A stretch of 64,000 bases of DNA, taken from positions 930,001-994,000 of the forward strand of contig JAWQUS010000002.1 of NCBI GenBank assembly GCA_036365455.1, given 5' to 3'. This document shows positions 22,571 to 35,275 of the stretch, piece after piece (the stretch's first letter is position 1; each line of letters begins with the position of its first letter). Both the position numbers and the translations under genes were made by a program. This stretch comes from Macrosoma leucophasiata (taxonomy: Eukaryota; Arthropoda; Insecta; Lepidoptera; Hedylidae). The notes under the pieces are model-generated. The model was not told the DNA's origin and made no database searches. It worked only from the letters and a program-made list of their open reading frames with translations.

Positions 22571-25500
22571 GATTATGAGGTGGGCTGTGTTGGACTATGG
22601 GTGCATTCAAAGCAACAGAGTTCCGTATCAAGGGGTAAGATAATTTTAGGTACAATGGTAATTTATGCCACAGAAATCGCAACGAATTTGGATTGTATTC
22701 TCTATTTGCTACGATCGAATTTACATCCGCTAAATGAGGTTTCTGCATGTTAAATTATCTAGAATAGAAATGATCGTCACCGTCGTCAGAAAATCCTTTA
22801 CACAGATACTTACTTATCTTTACACCAATCTTGGTCCTAAACTAATATTTTGGGAGGTAGGTACTTATCCTTTACAAACAGATTTTTGGGACATACAAAG
22901 TGACTTTGATATTTCTTTTATGAACGGATACATTTTGTGAATGAGCGAAAGAATTTCAACGTGTGTCAGATTTAAATTTGCCAGGTTAATTCCCCTATGA
23001 CCTCTTGCTCCTGTTGAACATATAGGAACAAGCTAAGTCATGGATATCTACCGACAGAGTCTAGTTTTGCTTTCATAGAAAGTAAACAATCACATAATGA
23101 ACTGTCAATCACGCCTGACCGCAAAGTGAAAACTTCCGACAGATAACCAAGTACAATTTCTTTATCGTATGACTTCTTTAGGCATTTAGTTATTATAGTC
23201 TTCAAATCGCCCATACCGTTTACTAAGTCGTTTTAATAATTTGCTAGTGATTTATAAGTATTTTCAGGAATAGATTTTTTTTTATTTAACGAAAGCGGCA
23301 AACGAGCACGCAATTCACAAAGATGTTAAGTGATGACAGCAGCCTATACCACACAAAAACCAGATGCAGTTAAAATGCAGACATAGCTGTGACAGTTATT
23401 ACGCCATTGACATTACGGAAATGCTAAAAAAAGTATTCCTTCAATTTATAGGAGTCAGGATTTTTTTTTAATCGGTTCTGAAAACACTCATCAGTAGAAG
23501 TTAAACTTCTTGTTTCGGCCAACTCTCTACTACTAAAGTAGTTACTTATGTATTTTTTTTTTAATTTGTGATAAAACAGTAACTGTAAGTTACAGCAGTT
23601 ACACGTAATGATGTCACAGACAATATTCGATGTATATTTAAAAAATGTATACATAAATTAAAAAAAAATCTGAATTATCTTTGTACAATTTGCATTATTA
23701 TCAGTTTTACACGTTCAGTTGTCGTATAAATATTCAAATATCGCATTATTACCTAGTCGTCAGCCAGTTATTACATGATAAAAATTATAGTCGTGAAATA
23801 CGTGTATACCTACTGCAGCCCATACAAATGACATAAATTAACGTAAGATCTGCTGTCTCAATGAACATTTATTTTGCTGGTCTGAAGCCAAAGAAGATTT
23901 TATTTTGATTCTATGGTCATGCCGTTCGGCCATTCGGTAACAAAATCATACCCTTTTAGCAACAATAACATCATTCCCAAATTCCCAAATTACAACATAG
24001 GTAACAGATTTACCACCTAATGGAATGGTGATAAATCTTTATTGGTACACATAATACTTATACTGAACTAGGTATTACACTTATTTATTTTTTTAGGTAG
24101 GTACAATAGCAATAGAAACCTAATATCTTAAGGCCAAAAACGGAATCCACGCGAACGAAGCCGCGAGCAACAATCAGTTATTCAGTGAAACAGGTTTTCA
24201 CTAAAAAAAAAAAGATCAATCACGATTATTTTTTAATTAAACATTTAACTAAACCCTATCGTCCAAGTTTTGAACAATTTCCTATGACTCGACAATCGAC
24301 CAATGACGTAACAATGAGGTAAGAACTTCGATTGTTACGATCGTTCTCGTAATGTGATGTCAACTTAACATTTATACAGATGTTAATATCGTAGAGGACC
24401 AATGCCTCATAACTCAAGGCCGTGAGGCGCTCATTGGACAAGTTTTTGACCATGATTTCGACATACAAACAAGATTGACATATATATAATTAACTAAAAA
24501 TTTGTATTTTATGCCAATGATAAACTCATTTAACGTATTAACATAATGCTGGGTTGCACCAAGATATTTGTTGAAGTTATTGTAACATTTCACATCCTTC
24601 TCTAACTTAAAGAAATCTGTTAAACTTAGACAAGGGTGTGAACATGCTAAGTATAACGTAACGTACATTTACACGAAAAGGGAAAATGCAACAACCACAA
24701 AAGTTTTATGGCTCGTTTGACATCATCATGACCTAAAAAGAAAAAATCTACATAAAGATCCCTTCTCTCTAATCATTGTGTACTAAATTCATATTCACCC
24801 TTATCAAACCAAAATAAATGTCCCTTTTCCAAACGTTTCATTGAAATTGCAGTTTTTAGCGTGTTCGAAGTCCATTCGAAAGCATACATCGACAAAAAGT
24901 GGAAAGATGTTTCACAAATACTATAAAAAAATTAAAAAGTGATAAATCCTGCACACAAACTTGTCTACAACCTGCCTCACAAGTCCCATTCGCGGACTTT
25001 TGATCGTTGAATTTATTACAACAATATAAGCGCAGTTCAACGACTTCGTGTCTTGGATGAAGACTCAATCTCGATATCGGACGTGTATTTCTGAAGGAGA
25101 AGTGTCATTTGGTGAAATGAACTTAATTATGAGAGTTACCATAGTAGAGTTATTCTATAACACTGCCCTAAGTTTCATTTTAAATATGTATTTCCACTTG
25201 ATATCTATCACCACCGATACTGACACTAGGTAGAGGTAAATGGAAACAAACACCCGCAATTCGCCAGTTCTATTTCTTACAATATAAACAGCTGGCGAAA
25301 CCTATTGACTTCTCCTCCGGGCACATTATCGAATTGCGAGGGTGGTAAAAATGATATGCCAATATTATGACTGTGACTACAGCACAGAGTTGTATATAAT
25401 AGTAAACGTTACGGGATACAAGGTAAAACCAAATCCATTACCTATTGCATTTTAAAAGATCCAAGGAAACCGCAGTGGATGACGCATTTTGCTGCGTCAC

Positions 25501-27324
25501 GAAAGTTCCCAACGAGCAGTTACGCGGTTATACAGTTCACATCGATGACAAGTGATTACCACAACCTAGAATTCGACATAAAAACCAGATGCATTAATGC
25601 AGATGCGTTGTAGCTCGCGGGGCTAAAGTTTTATCCTTATAGGAAAATATGGAAATACGGTATCATCGAGTCATTTTGCAACAAATAGATTAATTAATGC
25701 TACTACTCAGACTACTTTGTCCCTTAGCAAGAACCTCCTTCAAATAAGATAGTGCTTCACTTACAGACTGACTGACTAAAAACGCACAGGCGCATCTACT
25801 GCGGCCGTACCATGTACCATGTACCTATTATTGTGAACCTAAACTGAATCTCTATTAGCTTTATCTCGTTTCCTTAAACGCGTTGTCATGTAAGGTAAGA
25901 CCAAAGAAAAAAATTAGGCAGCGCTTAAATTGAATCGCAATAAGACGTCATGGTACAGGTTCTGGTCATAGAAAGCAGAATCTTAGAGGGATTAATACAA
26001 ATAAATAAAAAACTCAAGGTCCTTTGGAATATTATCTTGAGAACCTCTAAAATGTTACTTTTTCCGCTACCATAAATATTTTTATCTTCATTATTGTACG
26101 GAACCTAAAAGATTCTTTGACATGTCATTGTACCTTGGCTTTGGGTTAGGGAGGCACCGCACCAAGAGAGGATTTTCGTATTTTTTTACGAAAACAAGAA
26201 TTATACGCGTACAAAAGCTTGTAACAACATAAATTAAATTTAATATTTCCGTAACCTTTAAAAATATTTAAGGAAAACGATCTAATTTGCATTCTAATCA
26301 CACTAATGTTCATTGGTGGAGCAAAGGAAATCAATGTGGCCTTGTTGTTACGTCACTAATTGTCTGCAAGTCTACAAAATTGCAGCGTCATTCTCTCCTA
26401 AGCGTTTAAATTGAATATCGTAATAAAGAGGAATACCTAGCATATTTTTCTGATGAAGCATGACGTAGGAAGGTACAATGGATTATTTCCAAAAGCCTAT
26501 TTGCTTCGCATTGTGATTGCAAAGTTCATCTGATGATATACAACAAGTTAAAAAATGATACTCATTAGGCAGTGCAAAAAGCAAAAACAAGCTACGTCGT
26601 TTTCGAAAGACTTTTTGTTAATATGTTTTATTTTTTATCGTTCGTAAAATAGCCTCAATAGGCCACTCGTTAACTCTAGGGTACCTTCTAGTATTGGTGT
26701 TAACGTGAAAAATTCATAGAGACACGTTATTGTCAGCACCACGAATGTTGCCTTAATCTAATATCCTAATATCAATAAATAGTTTCTTTCAGTAATAATA
26801 TGATCAGAAAATTACCTGCCGTGGGGAATTAAATGTTCTCCCACTACAGGTAATACATCTCTCACAAATTATTCATAATTGAAGAATAAATTCTGTATGT
26901 AGGTATGTAAATAAACATAAATGAATATAGAAACATAATGTGTGCACGAAAACGCTTGTTCCGAACCGCAATATTTCCCGAAGGCAAGGCCACTATCAGA
27001 CACAAAAACCGGCAAAAACAATCCGTGACAAAAAAATGTTTGTCGACGATTTCCGTGTATTACGCCGGAGAAAAGCACGAACTGTCACAAAACCATATAA
27101 ACTCTTAATAAATAACTCGATAAACCCTGATAAAATGCTAGTGATGGCCGACACAATTCAGTCTAAGGCTGTGGTTTGAAAAGAAGATACTTTGAACCTT
27201 ATTACTGCGAGGGAGCGCTAAGGATTTTGTCCATTACGTTAAAATAAAATAAGAGATGAAAGAAATTATCAACACCAAACCCTAAGAGGTCTCCCTTATG
27301 CAGTTGCGGTAAATTTATATTGTC
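22571..27324. other. Mostly gene-free, with decayed SINE fragments
   Basis: Decayed family A remnants lie near 23275-23400 and 25530-25640, and a family C tail remnant lies near 25233-25345. Open frames are short and low in complexity. No splice-supported exon was found. Confidence 0.45.
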
Positions 27325-27541
27325 TGAAAGCGCCCTCAACGCTTCCCGATTGCTCGGTGAAGTAGACTAATGTCGTTTTGAGACGTGATGTGTAGACAAA
27401 AAAACTCAAAAGGGTTAAAATGCTATTGTGTGGTCACCTGACCATTCCTGTTTTTTTGAACTCATGTAGACGACATGTTTCAAAACGACACTACTACACC
27501 GGGCAATCGGCAATCAGCGAGAGCAGAGAGCGCTCTCAGCC
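27325..27541. mobile_element. MITE-like element with inverted ends
   Basis: The left end CTGAAAGCGCCCTC pairs with the right end GAGAGCGCTCTCAG, and inner arms (GATTGCTCGGTGAAGTAG, TGTCGTTTTGA) are also inverted. It is about 217 bp with no coding capacity. A target duplication was not identified. Confidence 0.55.
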
Positions 27542-27544
27542 AAA

Positions 27545-27712
27545 ATAAAATTGTACGGCCCTGTAATTTCCGGCACAGAGGCATAACACCTTAGGTCTCA
27601 CGAGTGGTAACACATCTGCATTTTGACCTTGGTCTTTATGTAAGTGTCTATAGGCTGCGGTCATCACTTAACATCAATGTAAACTGCAGGCTTGTTTGCC
27701 ACTTAAAAAAAT
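27545..27712 (+). mobile_element. SINE family A, 3' half
   Basis: Starts at GTACGGCCCTGTAATTTCC and ends with TGCCACTTAAAAAAA. Confidence 0.65.
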
Positions 27713-28419
27713 AAATAAATTTACACTGCCTAAGGGAGACCCCCTTGGGGCCCAAGTGTCCCTCCTTAGGCTTAGGGTGTTGCGGAAGGACACAAGACAT
27801 AATATATGCGATTAGGGGGCGATAAATTATTTTTCCTCTATGAGAAATCATGGATTGTTTTACGGTGATGTGTGTTGGATGACACCACACATCACCGTAT
27901 GTTCCACACTTAAAAACGTGCTATTTTTCAATTGCGTCATCACCACGCGGCATTTGAGTAGCCATAATATTACTGTGATAACGATATCTTATCGTGCGAT
28001 GGTTAAATATTGAAAAATATTGACTGTACGTATGACGCATTGATATGAATCGCGGCTGTCGATACTGTTAAATGGAATTCCCAATATTATTATAATTAAT
28101 TCTATAGAATTGGGAACAGTTGACAGTCATGGTGCTCCTATCGCCAAACGCATTCAATTGCAGATTTTGAGCAGACAACCATACCATATAGACTGATATA
28201 GAGTAAGGAAGGTTGATTGGTTTGTGAGAGTAGACAAAGAGAACTAACAGCAGTTTCCGTTTTTAAATTGATTTAACAGATATTTTGTATGACGTTTTCA
28301 CGTCAGCTGTCATGTTCTTATGCAAAAAACTGGAACCATGCTATCAAGGGGAATGTTCAGTCTACTAGTACTTTATTAGGTACATATAGGTCAATGGCAG
28401 ACATAAGTTTTTTATGTCA

Positions 28420-28672
28420 TGAAGGTGGTAAACAAACATGCAGTTCCCATTGACCTATAGACATCCACACAAAGACCAGAGACCAAAATGCAGATGCGTT
28501 GCCACCCCTGAGACCTTAGGTGTTATGTCTCTTTGATACTTATTACGGGACCATACATTACCATCTAACCGGAACACGATAGTGCTGAACACTATTTAGC
28601 CCCAAGTAGATTAGGTAATGCGGTGGAGCTTACGTCCGCGAGCTCCATCACTGGAGCTCTACCACCAGTTAA
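28420..28672 (-). mobile_element. SINE family A copy
   Basis: Minus-strand copy running from the TTTTATGTCATGAAGGTGG tail to the head inverse at 28672. A further fragment follows at about 28690-28760. Confidence 0.7.
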
Positions 28673-28859
28673 AGAAGATTGCTAGTTGTAAGTGACTACT
28701 GCAGTATATCGATAGCATCTACATACATACAATAGTTCTCAATGCAGACGCGTTGGCGAACAAAAGCCTCGTGTTGCGGTCGGTGGGTGTACCGACGTAT
28801 GTATTGTCTCATAATAAAATGCAACTTGCAACTTTACGGCCATATACCAAAGCGATGGG

Positions 28860-29116
28860 CATCACTACTAATATTATAAATGCGAAAATTTGTACGTTTG
28901 TGTCTTAAATTCAGCTTTCACGTCAAAACCGCTGAACCGATTTAATTTTTTGGATTAAAAAAAGTTCGAGATCTAGAAAGGGACATGGGTACAACAACTC
29001 TTCCAAAAATTTACTCCCAAAGAGTTGGATTAGGGGGTGAAAGTCTGTCGTGATCGTGAAATTTATAAATTTTGTTACGAATTTCATGCGAACGAAGTCG
29101 CGGACAAAAGCTAGTA
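28860..29116 (+). repeat. Interspersed repeat, TAATATTATAAATGCGAAA start and GCGGACAAAAGCTAGTA end
   Basis: Both ends recur at 34035-35275 (inverse, 1.2 kb) and 56104-56295. A related block is at 31466-31820. It is a frequent lepidopteran non-coding repeat, class not resolved. Confidence 0.6.
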
Positions 29117-29404
29117 CTTCAATTTATCTTCCTTTCTTTTTACAGTAAGCACCAGAGGCAGTTAAATAGTGTATAATTAATATTTTCCATAGATCTCATC
29201 TTTACTTCTATACTAGTCTATACTAATACTATAGTTTGTAACTGTTTTTGTTTGTTAGGGCTAATTTTCGGAAATACTGAACCAATCATGAAAATGATTT
29301 CACAATCAGCAAGCTAAGCTATTTAGGAGTGCTATAGGCTACTTTATTATGATATTAGTAATGTAGGTAACATTGCAAGAATATTATACCTAAAGAGGAA
29401 ACAT

Positions 29405-29620
29405 TTATGTTTTTAACCGACTTCAAAAAAAGGAGGAGGTTCTCAATTCATCCGAATCTTTTTTTGTATGTATGTTTGTAACGTTTTCATACAAAAACTA
29501 CAAGACCGATTTCAAAAAATCTTTCACCGTTGGAAAGCTGCATTTTCACAGAGTAACATAGGCTATATTACATTTATTGCACCCGTGTAATGCCGGGGGG
29601 AGCCACTAGTTGAAATAAGA
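29405..29620. repeat. Repeat beginning ACCGACTTCAAAAAAAGGAGG
   Basis: The same start is seen at 17456-17520 (and a decayed form near 50370). It continues with ACTACAAGACCGATTTCAAA. Non-coding. Confidence 0.55.
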
Positions 29621-30009
29621 CTAGTCAAGTTATTGGTAACATGAAAACATCACGTTCAAGGCAAATTTATGATGTGCAAAGCAAAAATATTATTATACAG
29701 AAGAAAGTCTTTGTTAGCCGCTTATTGTTTATTGTTCCTCCAATAAATCATCGTGTCGATACGTGCTCAACATACACAATATTTCCAACAGCTAATAACT
29801 TCATATCAGCGTGATAATTATGATAAAATACATTTTATTTCAAAACGTTACTATAAAACTGTTTTAAGTGCATTTTATTACTGCTTAACCACTTTCAGAA
29901 TTTTATAACATTTTATTGAAACTCAGTAGTCTAGTAGGTAGCAGGCCATTAATGCCAAGCTGGGAACTTAGGTTCAGTTCCGGGTCGGAGATTGCTTTTC
30001 TTGTCAGCC

Positions 30010-30258
30010 ACATGACAAGCATATAGTTTTTTTATATTATTTCGCATTAACACATGCTTGTGAAATATATTTTATTTAAAGAAAAATGGAAAGAAAAATT
30101 TGACTTCAGGCGAGACTCGAACTCGCGGCCTACTGGGAATCTAGTCCAGCCGCTCTTCCAACTGAGCTACTGAAGTCCTGCCCGATTTGTCAAATCTTTC
30201 CTTCACATTTATTGCATTGCTTTATGGTAGCAGCAGCGCCATTTCTTTCCATTTTTCT
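30010..30258 (-). mobile_element. tRNA-derived SINE, family F, full-length type
   Basis: On the minus strand it has the head GACTTCAGTAGCTCAGTTGG, a B-box GAGTTCGAGTCTCGC and a tail with CCATTTTTCTTT. It looks like a tRNA in the D and T arms, but the anticodon arm is irregular. Other copies are at 42985-43208, 43297-43555, 50495-50660, 55310-55580, 55890-56103 and, as a fragment, 46695-46762. Confidence 0.8.
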
Positions 30259-30596
30259 TTAAATAGAGCATATAGTTCACATTGATGCTAAGTGAATGCA
30301 GTAATCTATAAAACTACATTAATACTAGATATTTCAATGTAGATGGGTGGCCACTTCTGTTACGACTCTGTACGGGCAATTACATTGCTATCAGGTTTTT
30401 AATTTTAAAAGTAGGTATTTCCGGATCTTGTTTGCCGGATATCAATAGGCGAGCCACTTATTATACGGGGAAAAATATAATTGGCGAATAGTAGGTGTTT
30501 GTTGAACATCGAATGCATTTCCTCTGGCAACCCATTCTGGGAAGACAGGCATGAAGTTAAATAGTCACTTACACTCAAACCAAACTAGGTATAAAA

Positions 30597-30756
30597 TAAA
30601 ACTGTGTCGTAGGTGCCGTTGTACACATACTACGTAAACACCTAGACCCTAAACAAATATCTGTAGGCCATACAAATATTTGTATCGTTGTGGAAATCAA
30701 ACCCGCGACCCTTCGAATCAAGCGGTAGTCACACACCGCTGGAATAACCGGGTTTT
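30597..30756 (-). mobile_element. tRNA-derived SINE, family B, decayed
   Basis: Minus-strand copy with CATACAAATATTTGTATCG body and a mutated B-box (GGAAATCAAACCCG). Confidence 0.7.
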
Positions 30757-32000
30757 CAAAGTTACATTGAAATTACGAAGTACGCGAAGTCTTTGAGATT
30801 CTGGCGATTATTTACAACGAAAAAATAGTTTCTTTGAGAGAAACAACATAAATTAAATGCCAAAACCCGCCAAGTCTCAAGATATCAAAGGAAAGTCGAC
30901 ATAAGCAACACAAAGGCGGATAATTACAAAACCTGCTAACTTATTATGGACATGATGTTCGTGGAAGCCATTTGAGAAGAAAAAAAACTAACAAATTATG
31001 GCGGGACTCTTAGAATACGACGTTAATGTAACGAGAATCTAAATTTGAAAGGAAAAGTTGACTGATCTATCAACCCACAGGATGGATCAAGTTAAAATTT
31101 GCCAAACTGAGAGCTATTACGGTGTGGGTGTCCTTCAAGAAAGTAACTAGGTATTTAACTAATTTCCATACCAAAGAGAATAATGTGAACTACTAGAACG
31201 AAAAGATGTTCGCGGTAAAAGCTAGTATTTGAATATTTTGTATCCTATCTCATGTACTCCGTGCTTAAATCGAGACGATGACACATACCTACCACCTGGT
31301 AGAATACCTACTACTTACCACCTGGTAGAATACAATGTGCATGATAAAAGAGAGATGGTGATATAGACTTGGGCGGCTTTGCCTACCTCGCGGGAGGGCG
31401 TTATAATCATCGCTAGTTAATTATGAAAACGATTGGCGGCGAATTTTGACATCTTTACATCTATACAAATAAATAAAATTGGAGTGTCTGTTTGTAATGT
31501 AAAAATAACCGCTTTTTACTAAATGCACATGTATGTATACACGGTACATATACCAAAACATTTTTTTTTACTATTTTTGTGTCTGTCTGTTTGGCGGGGC
31601 TAATCTTGGGAACGGTTGGACCGATTTTGACGGGACTTTCACTGGCAGATAGCTGATGTAATAAGGAGTAACTATTTTTATATTACTTAGGAGTAACTAT
31701 TTGTAACTATTTTTTTATTATACTATTATCTATACTAGCTGCGCCCACGACTTCGTCCAGGTAGATAATGAACAATCATAAATTGTCACGCGGACGAAGT
31801 CGCGGGCACAGTTAGTACTTAATATAAATATTGCGCAGAATTTTCAACAGCGGATTACAAGGTACTAAAAATAAAATCAAAATAAATTCAACGTGTTTAA
31901 AAATAGCACAGATCAAGGTTCGATGCTCTATGAAAAGACTCGATACTAAGCGGGGTAAATGAGAAGGAATTTGACTTTTTGAGAATGACGTAAACTTTTA
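30757..32000. other. No gene; repeat fragments
   Basis: It holds a repeat related to 28860-29116 (about 31466-31820) and a short direct repeat of CCACCTGGTAGAATAC at 31289-31335. No exon was seen. Confidence 0.45.
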
Positions 32001-32144
32001 CCCCCTTATTCATAAACGTGCTTTAGATACGTTTTATCTATAGAATGCTTTGTCTTTGTCAGTTGCATTGTGAAATGTGTAGGATAGAAAAAGACAAAGA
32101 TGAAATTAGCAACACTAGCTAAAATACGTTTATGAATAAGGGGA
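32001..32144. mobile_element. PIF/Harbinger-like MITE, copy 2
   Basis: A 144-bp element, ends CCCCCTTATTCATAAACGT and the inverse (last base changed), flanked by TTA at 31998-32000 and 32145-32147. Its inner sequence matches copy 1 (6692-6837) in the opposite orientation. Confidence 0.8.
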
Positions 32145-32487
32145 TTAGTGTCTAGTCACTAAACTAGGTGATTTGCGTTTAAACACATGTCTTGACTTGA
32201 GACTGATTTGCAGGCGTATTGTGACAGTTAAGATCATTTCAGGAAAACAGCAATGTACAGCAAAGTAACTTTCAAATTGATTGCCACTGAGTTACAGAAT
32301 ACGCCTACTGACAGACCGTGTACTTTCTGAAGAAAGGGTCAACAGTCTTCAGAATCGGCCTGCATGTAAAGAGTGAAGAATGTAGAGGAAGCATAGGTGG
32401 TGTGGTGGTGTGTGTAATACACGCGATACTTAAATGCCACTGACGAAAGTTTCCTGCTTAAACTTTGCGCCAGTCTCAGAGCTTGTT

Positions 32488-32773
32488 TTTTTTATGTAAT
32501 AAAAGTGGCAAACAAGCATGCAGTTCACATTTATGTTAAGTGATGCCAATAGACACCCACACAATGACCAGAGGTCAAAATGCATATGTATTACCACTCC
32601 TGAGGCCTAAGGTGTTATGCCTCTGTGCCGGAAAATACAGGGCGGTACATTACCACCTGACCGGAACACGATAGAGTGCTGAACACTACCATTTAGCGGC
32701 AAGTATATTAGGTAATGCGGTGGTGCCTACGCCCTCCGAGCGAGCTCCGTCACTGGAGCTCTACCACCAGTAA
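32488..32773 (-). mobile_element. SINE family A, near full length
   Basis: Minus-strand copy from the TTTTTTATGTAATAAAAGTGG tail to the ACTGGTGGTAGAGCTC inverse at 32773. Confidence 0.8.
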
Positions 32774-34034
32774 TTGTTGCAATGACAAAGACGAAAAAAG
32801 AGCGAGTTGCAGTTGGATTGATGAAAGCGAACTACTGACACATTTTCTCCTTTCCGTATCCCTTCTTTACCATAAAATCGCCTTTTACGCAGCGACTGAT
32901 AACCAATTTTACGAACGCGTTTCAGTTTTGCGCGTACTGCCTAGCTCAATAGGGACTAAGCGTGAAGATAACCATTACTGTTCATTAAACTTCACTCGTA
33001 AAACAGCATTCATACTTTAAAAATCGATTCAGTGTTATTCGCGGCTGCTCGTTATGACTATTCGAATATCGAAATAAAGGCACTCCATTTGCTAAAGTAA
33101 AATGGTGGAATGCGGTGACGCTAGGCGAAATGGAGCGTGCATCTATGCTAAAAATATAATGTATTCAATAGGCTTAAAGCTCATTTGAAATGAGGGTAAA
33201 TGGCATTGCAGCGGGACACCCTCGTTCTAGACCTTGACACTGGCTGAACAAGGCCGCCATTTTCTATGGCAGTCGATGATATTGTAGATGCTATCTGTGT
33301 GACGTTTCGTTTTCTATAAACGTTTTGCTCGCATTGTGTATTCCTTTATGTTTCGTGATTTTGTGACTTGTAATATGTTTTAATATATCTATGTTGTACT
33401 TGTATTTCTAAATGATTAATCGCTAGCGAAAGAAATATAGAAAAAATTATTAACTTCCATTTTTTTAGGATTCAAATAATACATTTTAAAATGCTTTTTC
33501 GAATAAGTAAAGACTTTTGGCGTGAACCTTAAAAGAGGCGCGTGGTGCTCATTTCATTTTCTTGGTGTATTTTTGAGTTATATTGAGAAAAGTTGGTGGA
33601 ATTTTGTTTGTTAAAGGCTTATTACAGTGCTCGTGTATAGTGAAATAGAATACCAGTGCGAGAACACGTTCCTTCGGGTTGCCTCCAAAACTTCTTTGTA
33701 AATGTTCTGGTAAAGTAGCCATCGCTTTACTCGAATTACTGTGACTCTGACTGACGGACTGATAAATTGACTGATTGACTCTGACTTTACGTTGCTTGTT
33801 ACGAATACGAAATATCGTTTTACTTGACAACAAGCGAAGTAATTAAAAAAGTAAAAAGTTTTAAAAAGCATAATATGAACAAAAGACCTTAAATGGGGCA
33901 GCAAAGTTCAATTAGATAAGGAGTTTATATCCTTCATTAGATTCAATAAGGTCAAACATTATTGAAACGGTCGGCGTCATCCGTTTCGCAATGCGCTCCT
34001 CTGACTCATACAAGTGAAAACTTTTATATTATAT
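32774..34034. other. No gene recognised
   Basis: Open frames here show no domain or splice-supported structure. 33230-33380 (GCCGCCATTTTCTATGG and nearby) is less AT-rich and could be promoter or LINE 5' leader sequence, but nothing coding follows. Confidence 0.4.
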
Positions 34035-35275
34035 TACTAGCTGTTGCCCGCGGCTTCGCCCGCGTGGATCTCGTTTTATAAATAATTTAAATTTTACAAT
34101 CCCATGGAAATGTCCTAATTAAGTTTCGCGTCGCGTACCTATATGGGCGTTCTTAATCACGTCTATAACTTAGAAATCTCTATTTAATTTTAACCCCTTA
34201 TATTTGAAAGTTTAGGGGTGATTGTGGCAAAATACTGAAGCACGTACCTATTTTTGTATACCTAACAGAAAGACTGGATCAAACTGACTGGAACATCACT
34301 TTTCAAGTCTCTAACTTAGAAACTAACAAAATTCCCACGCAATTTTTAACCTCAATTCCATACAAACAGTACCCCTCCATTTTGCCGCTTTAGGGGGAAA
34401 TTTTGTCCATTTCACTTAAACAGATCAGTTTTACAATTCCTAATCAGGAATGAGAACATAAAAAAATTACCACTTCATTTTCCCCCTTCAGAATTTGTCC
34501 ATTTCGTCTACACAGATCAATTTTTATTGTAATCCATAATGTTTATACCTGTTGTCATATAGTCCTTTATATTTATCTCTAAAAATCCTTTCTTATACAT
34601 CATGAAAGAAACCCTTGTACCAAATTTTAAGTCTCTAGGAACAGTAGTTTTATATAACATTTTCGTATACAATTACAAAATCAAAAGCAAATAAATAATC
34701 AATGTAGAATTAACCGTCTAACTCAGAGCAAAGGTAGCGCGGCCGCTGCTCCGACTTAAGTGCAGATCAAGAAGACAGCGTTAGCGCGTTTTAAAAAACT
34801 TCCCCCCCATCAAACCCCATCCATCAAAGGCCATGGGTAACACTGCTTCTTATCTTTTGCCAAGAGTATTAATATTTGTTTTATTGCTTTATCTTTTTTT
34901 TGTACCAAAGAGCCTGTTCACTAATATTCCACCTTGAAAATTGCGGTAAGCCCAATAAAAATTTCACTCCCTCTTTTAAGGGGATGGGGGTAGATAAAAT
35001 AAAAAAATATGTACTTATTGTTTGTTAGGCTCATAGAGTTCGCATACCGAGTTTTAACTTTCTATCTTGAAAATTGTGGAATGCTCCATACCAATTTCCA
35101 CCCCCTATTTTAGGGGAATGGGGATAATATAAGGAGACAAAAAGTAGCCTATGTTCGTTCTCAAAGTCAACTCTATCTCTGTACCAAATTTCATCAAAAT
35201 CGGTTCACTCGTTTGGACGTGAAAAGGTAACAGACAGACAGAGTTACTTTCACATTTATAATATTAGTAAGGAAG
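34035..35275 (-). repeat. 1.24-kb copy of the ...GGGCAACAGCTAGT repeat
   Basis: The inverse begins with TTATAAATGTGAAAGTAAC and ends with the GAAGCCGCGGGCAACAGCTAGT family end. It is longer than the 250-bp copy at 28860, so it may be closer to the parent element. No intact frame was seen. Confidence 0.6.

Noticed and set aside
26940..27179. 79-codon Lys/Arg-rich plus-strand frame
   Set aside because: No splice sites, domain or relation to neighbours; length is within chance for this region.
30100..30175. Apparent tRNA gene on the minus strand
   Set aside because: The D and T arms look tRNA-like, but the anticodon arm is irregular and the same unit recurs with a fixed non-tRNA tail at six other places, so it is a SINE head.
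33549..33904. Overlapping 94- and 97-codon minus-strand frames
   Set aside because: Different frames of the same AT-rich DNA, with no domain and no splice support.
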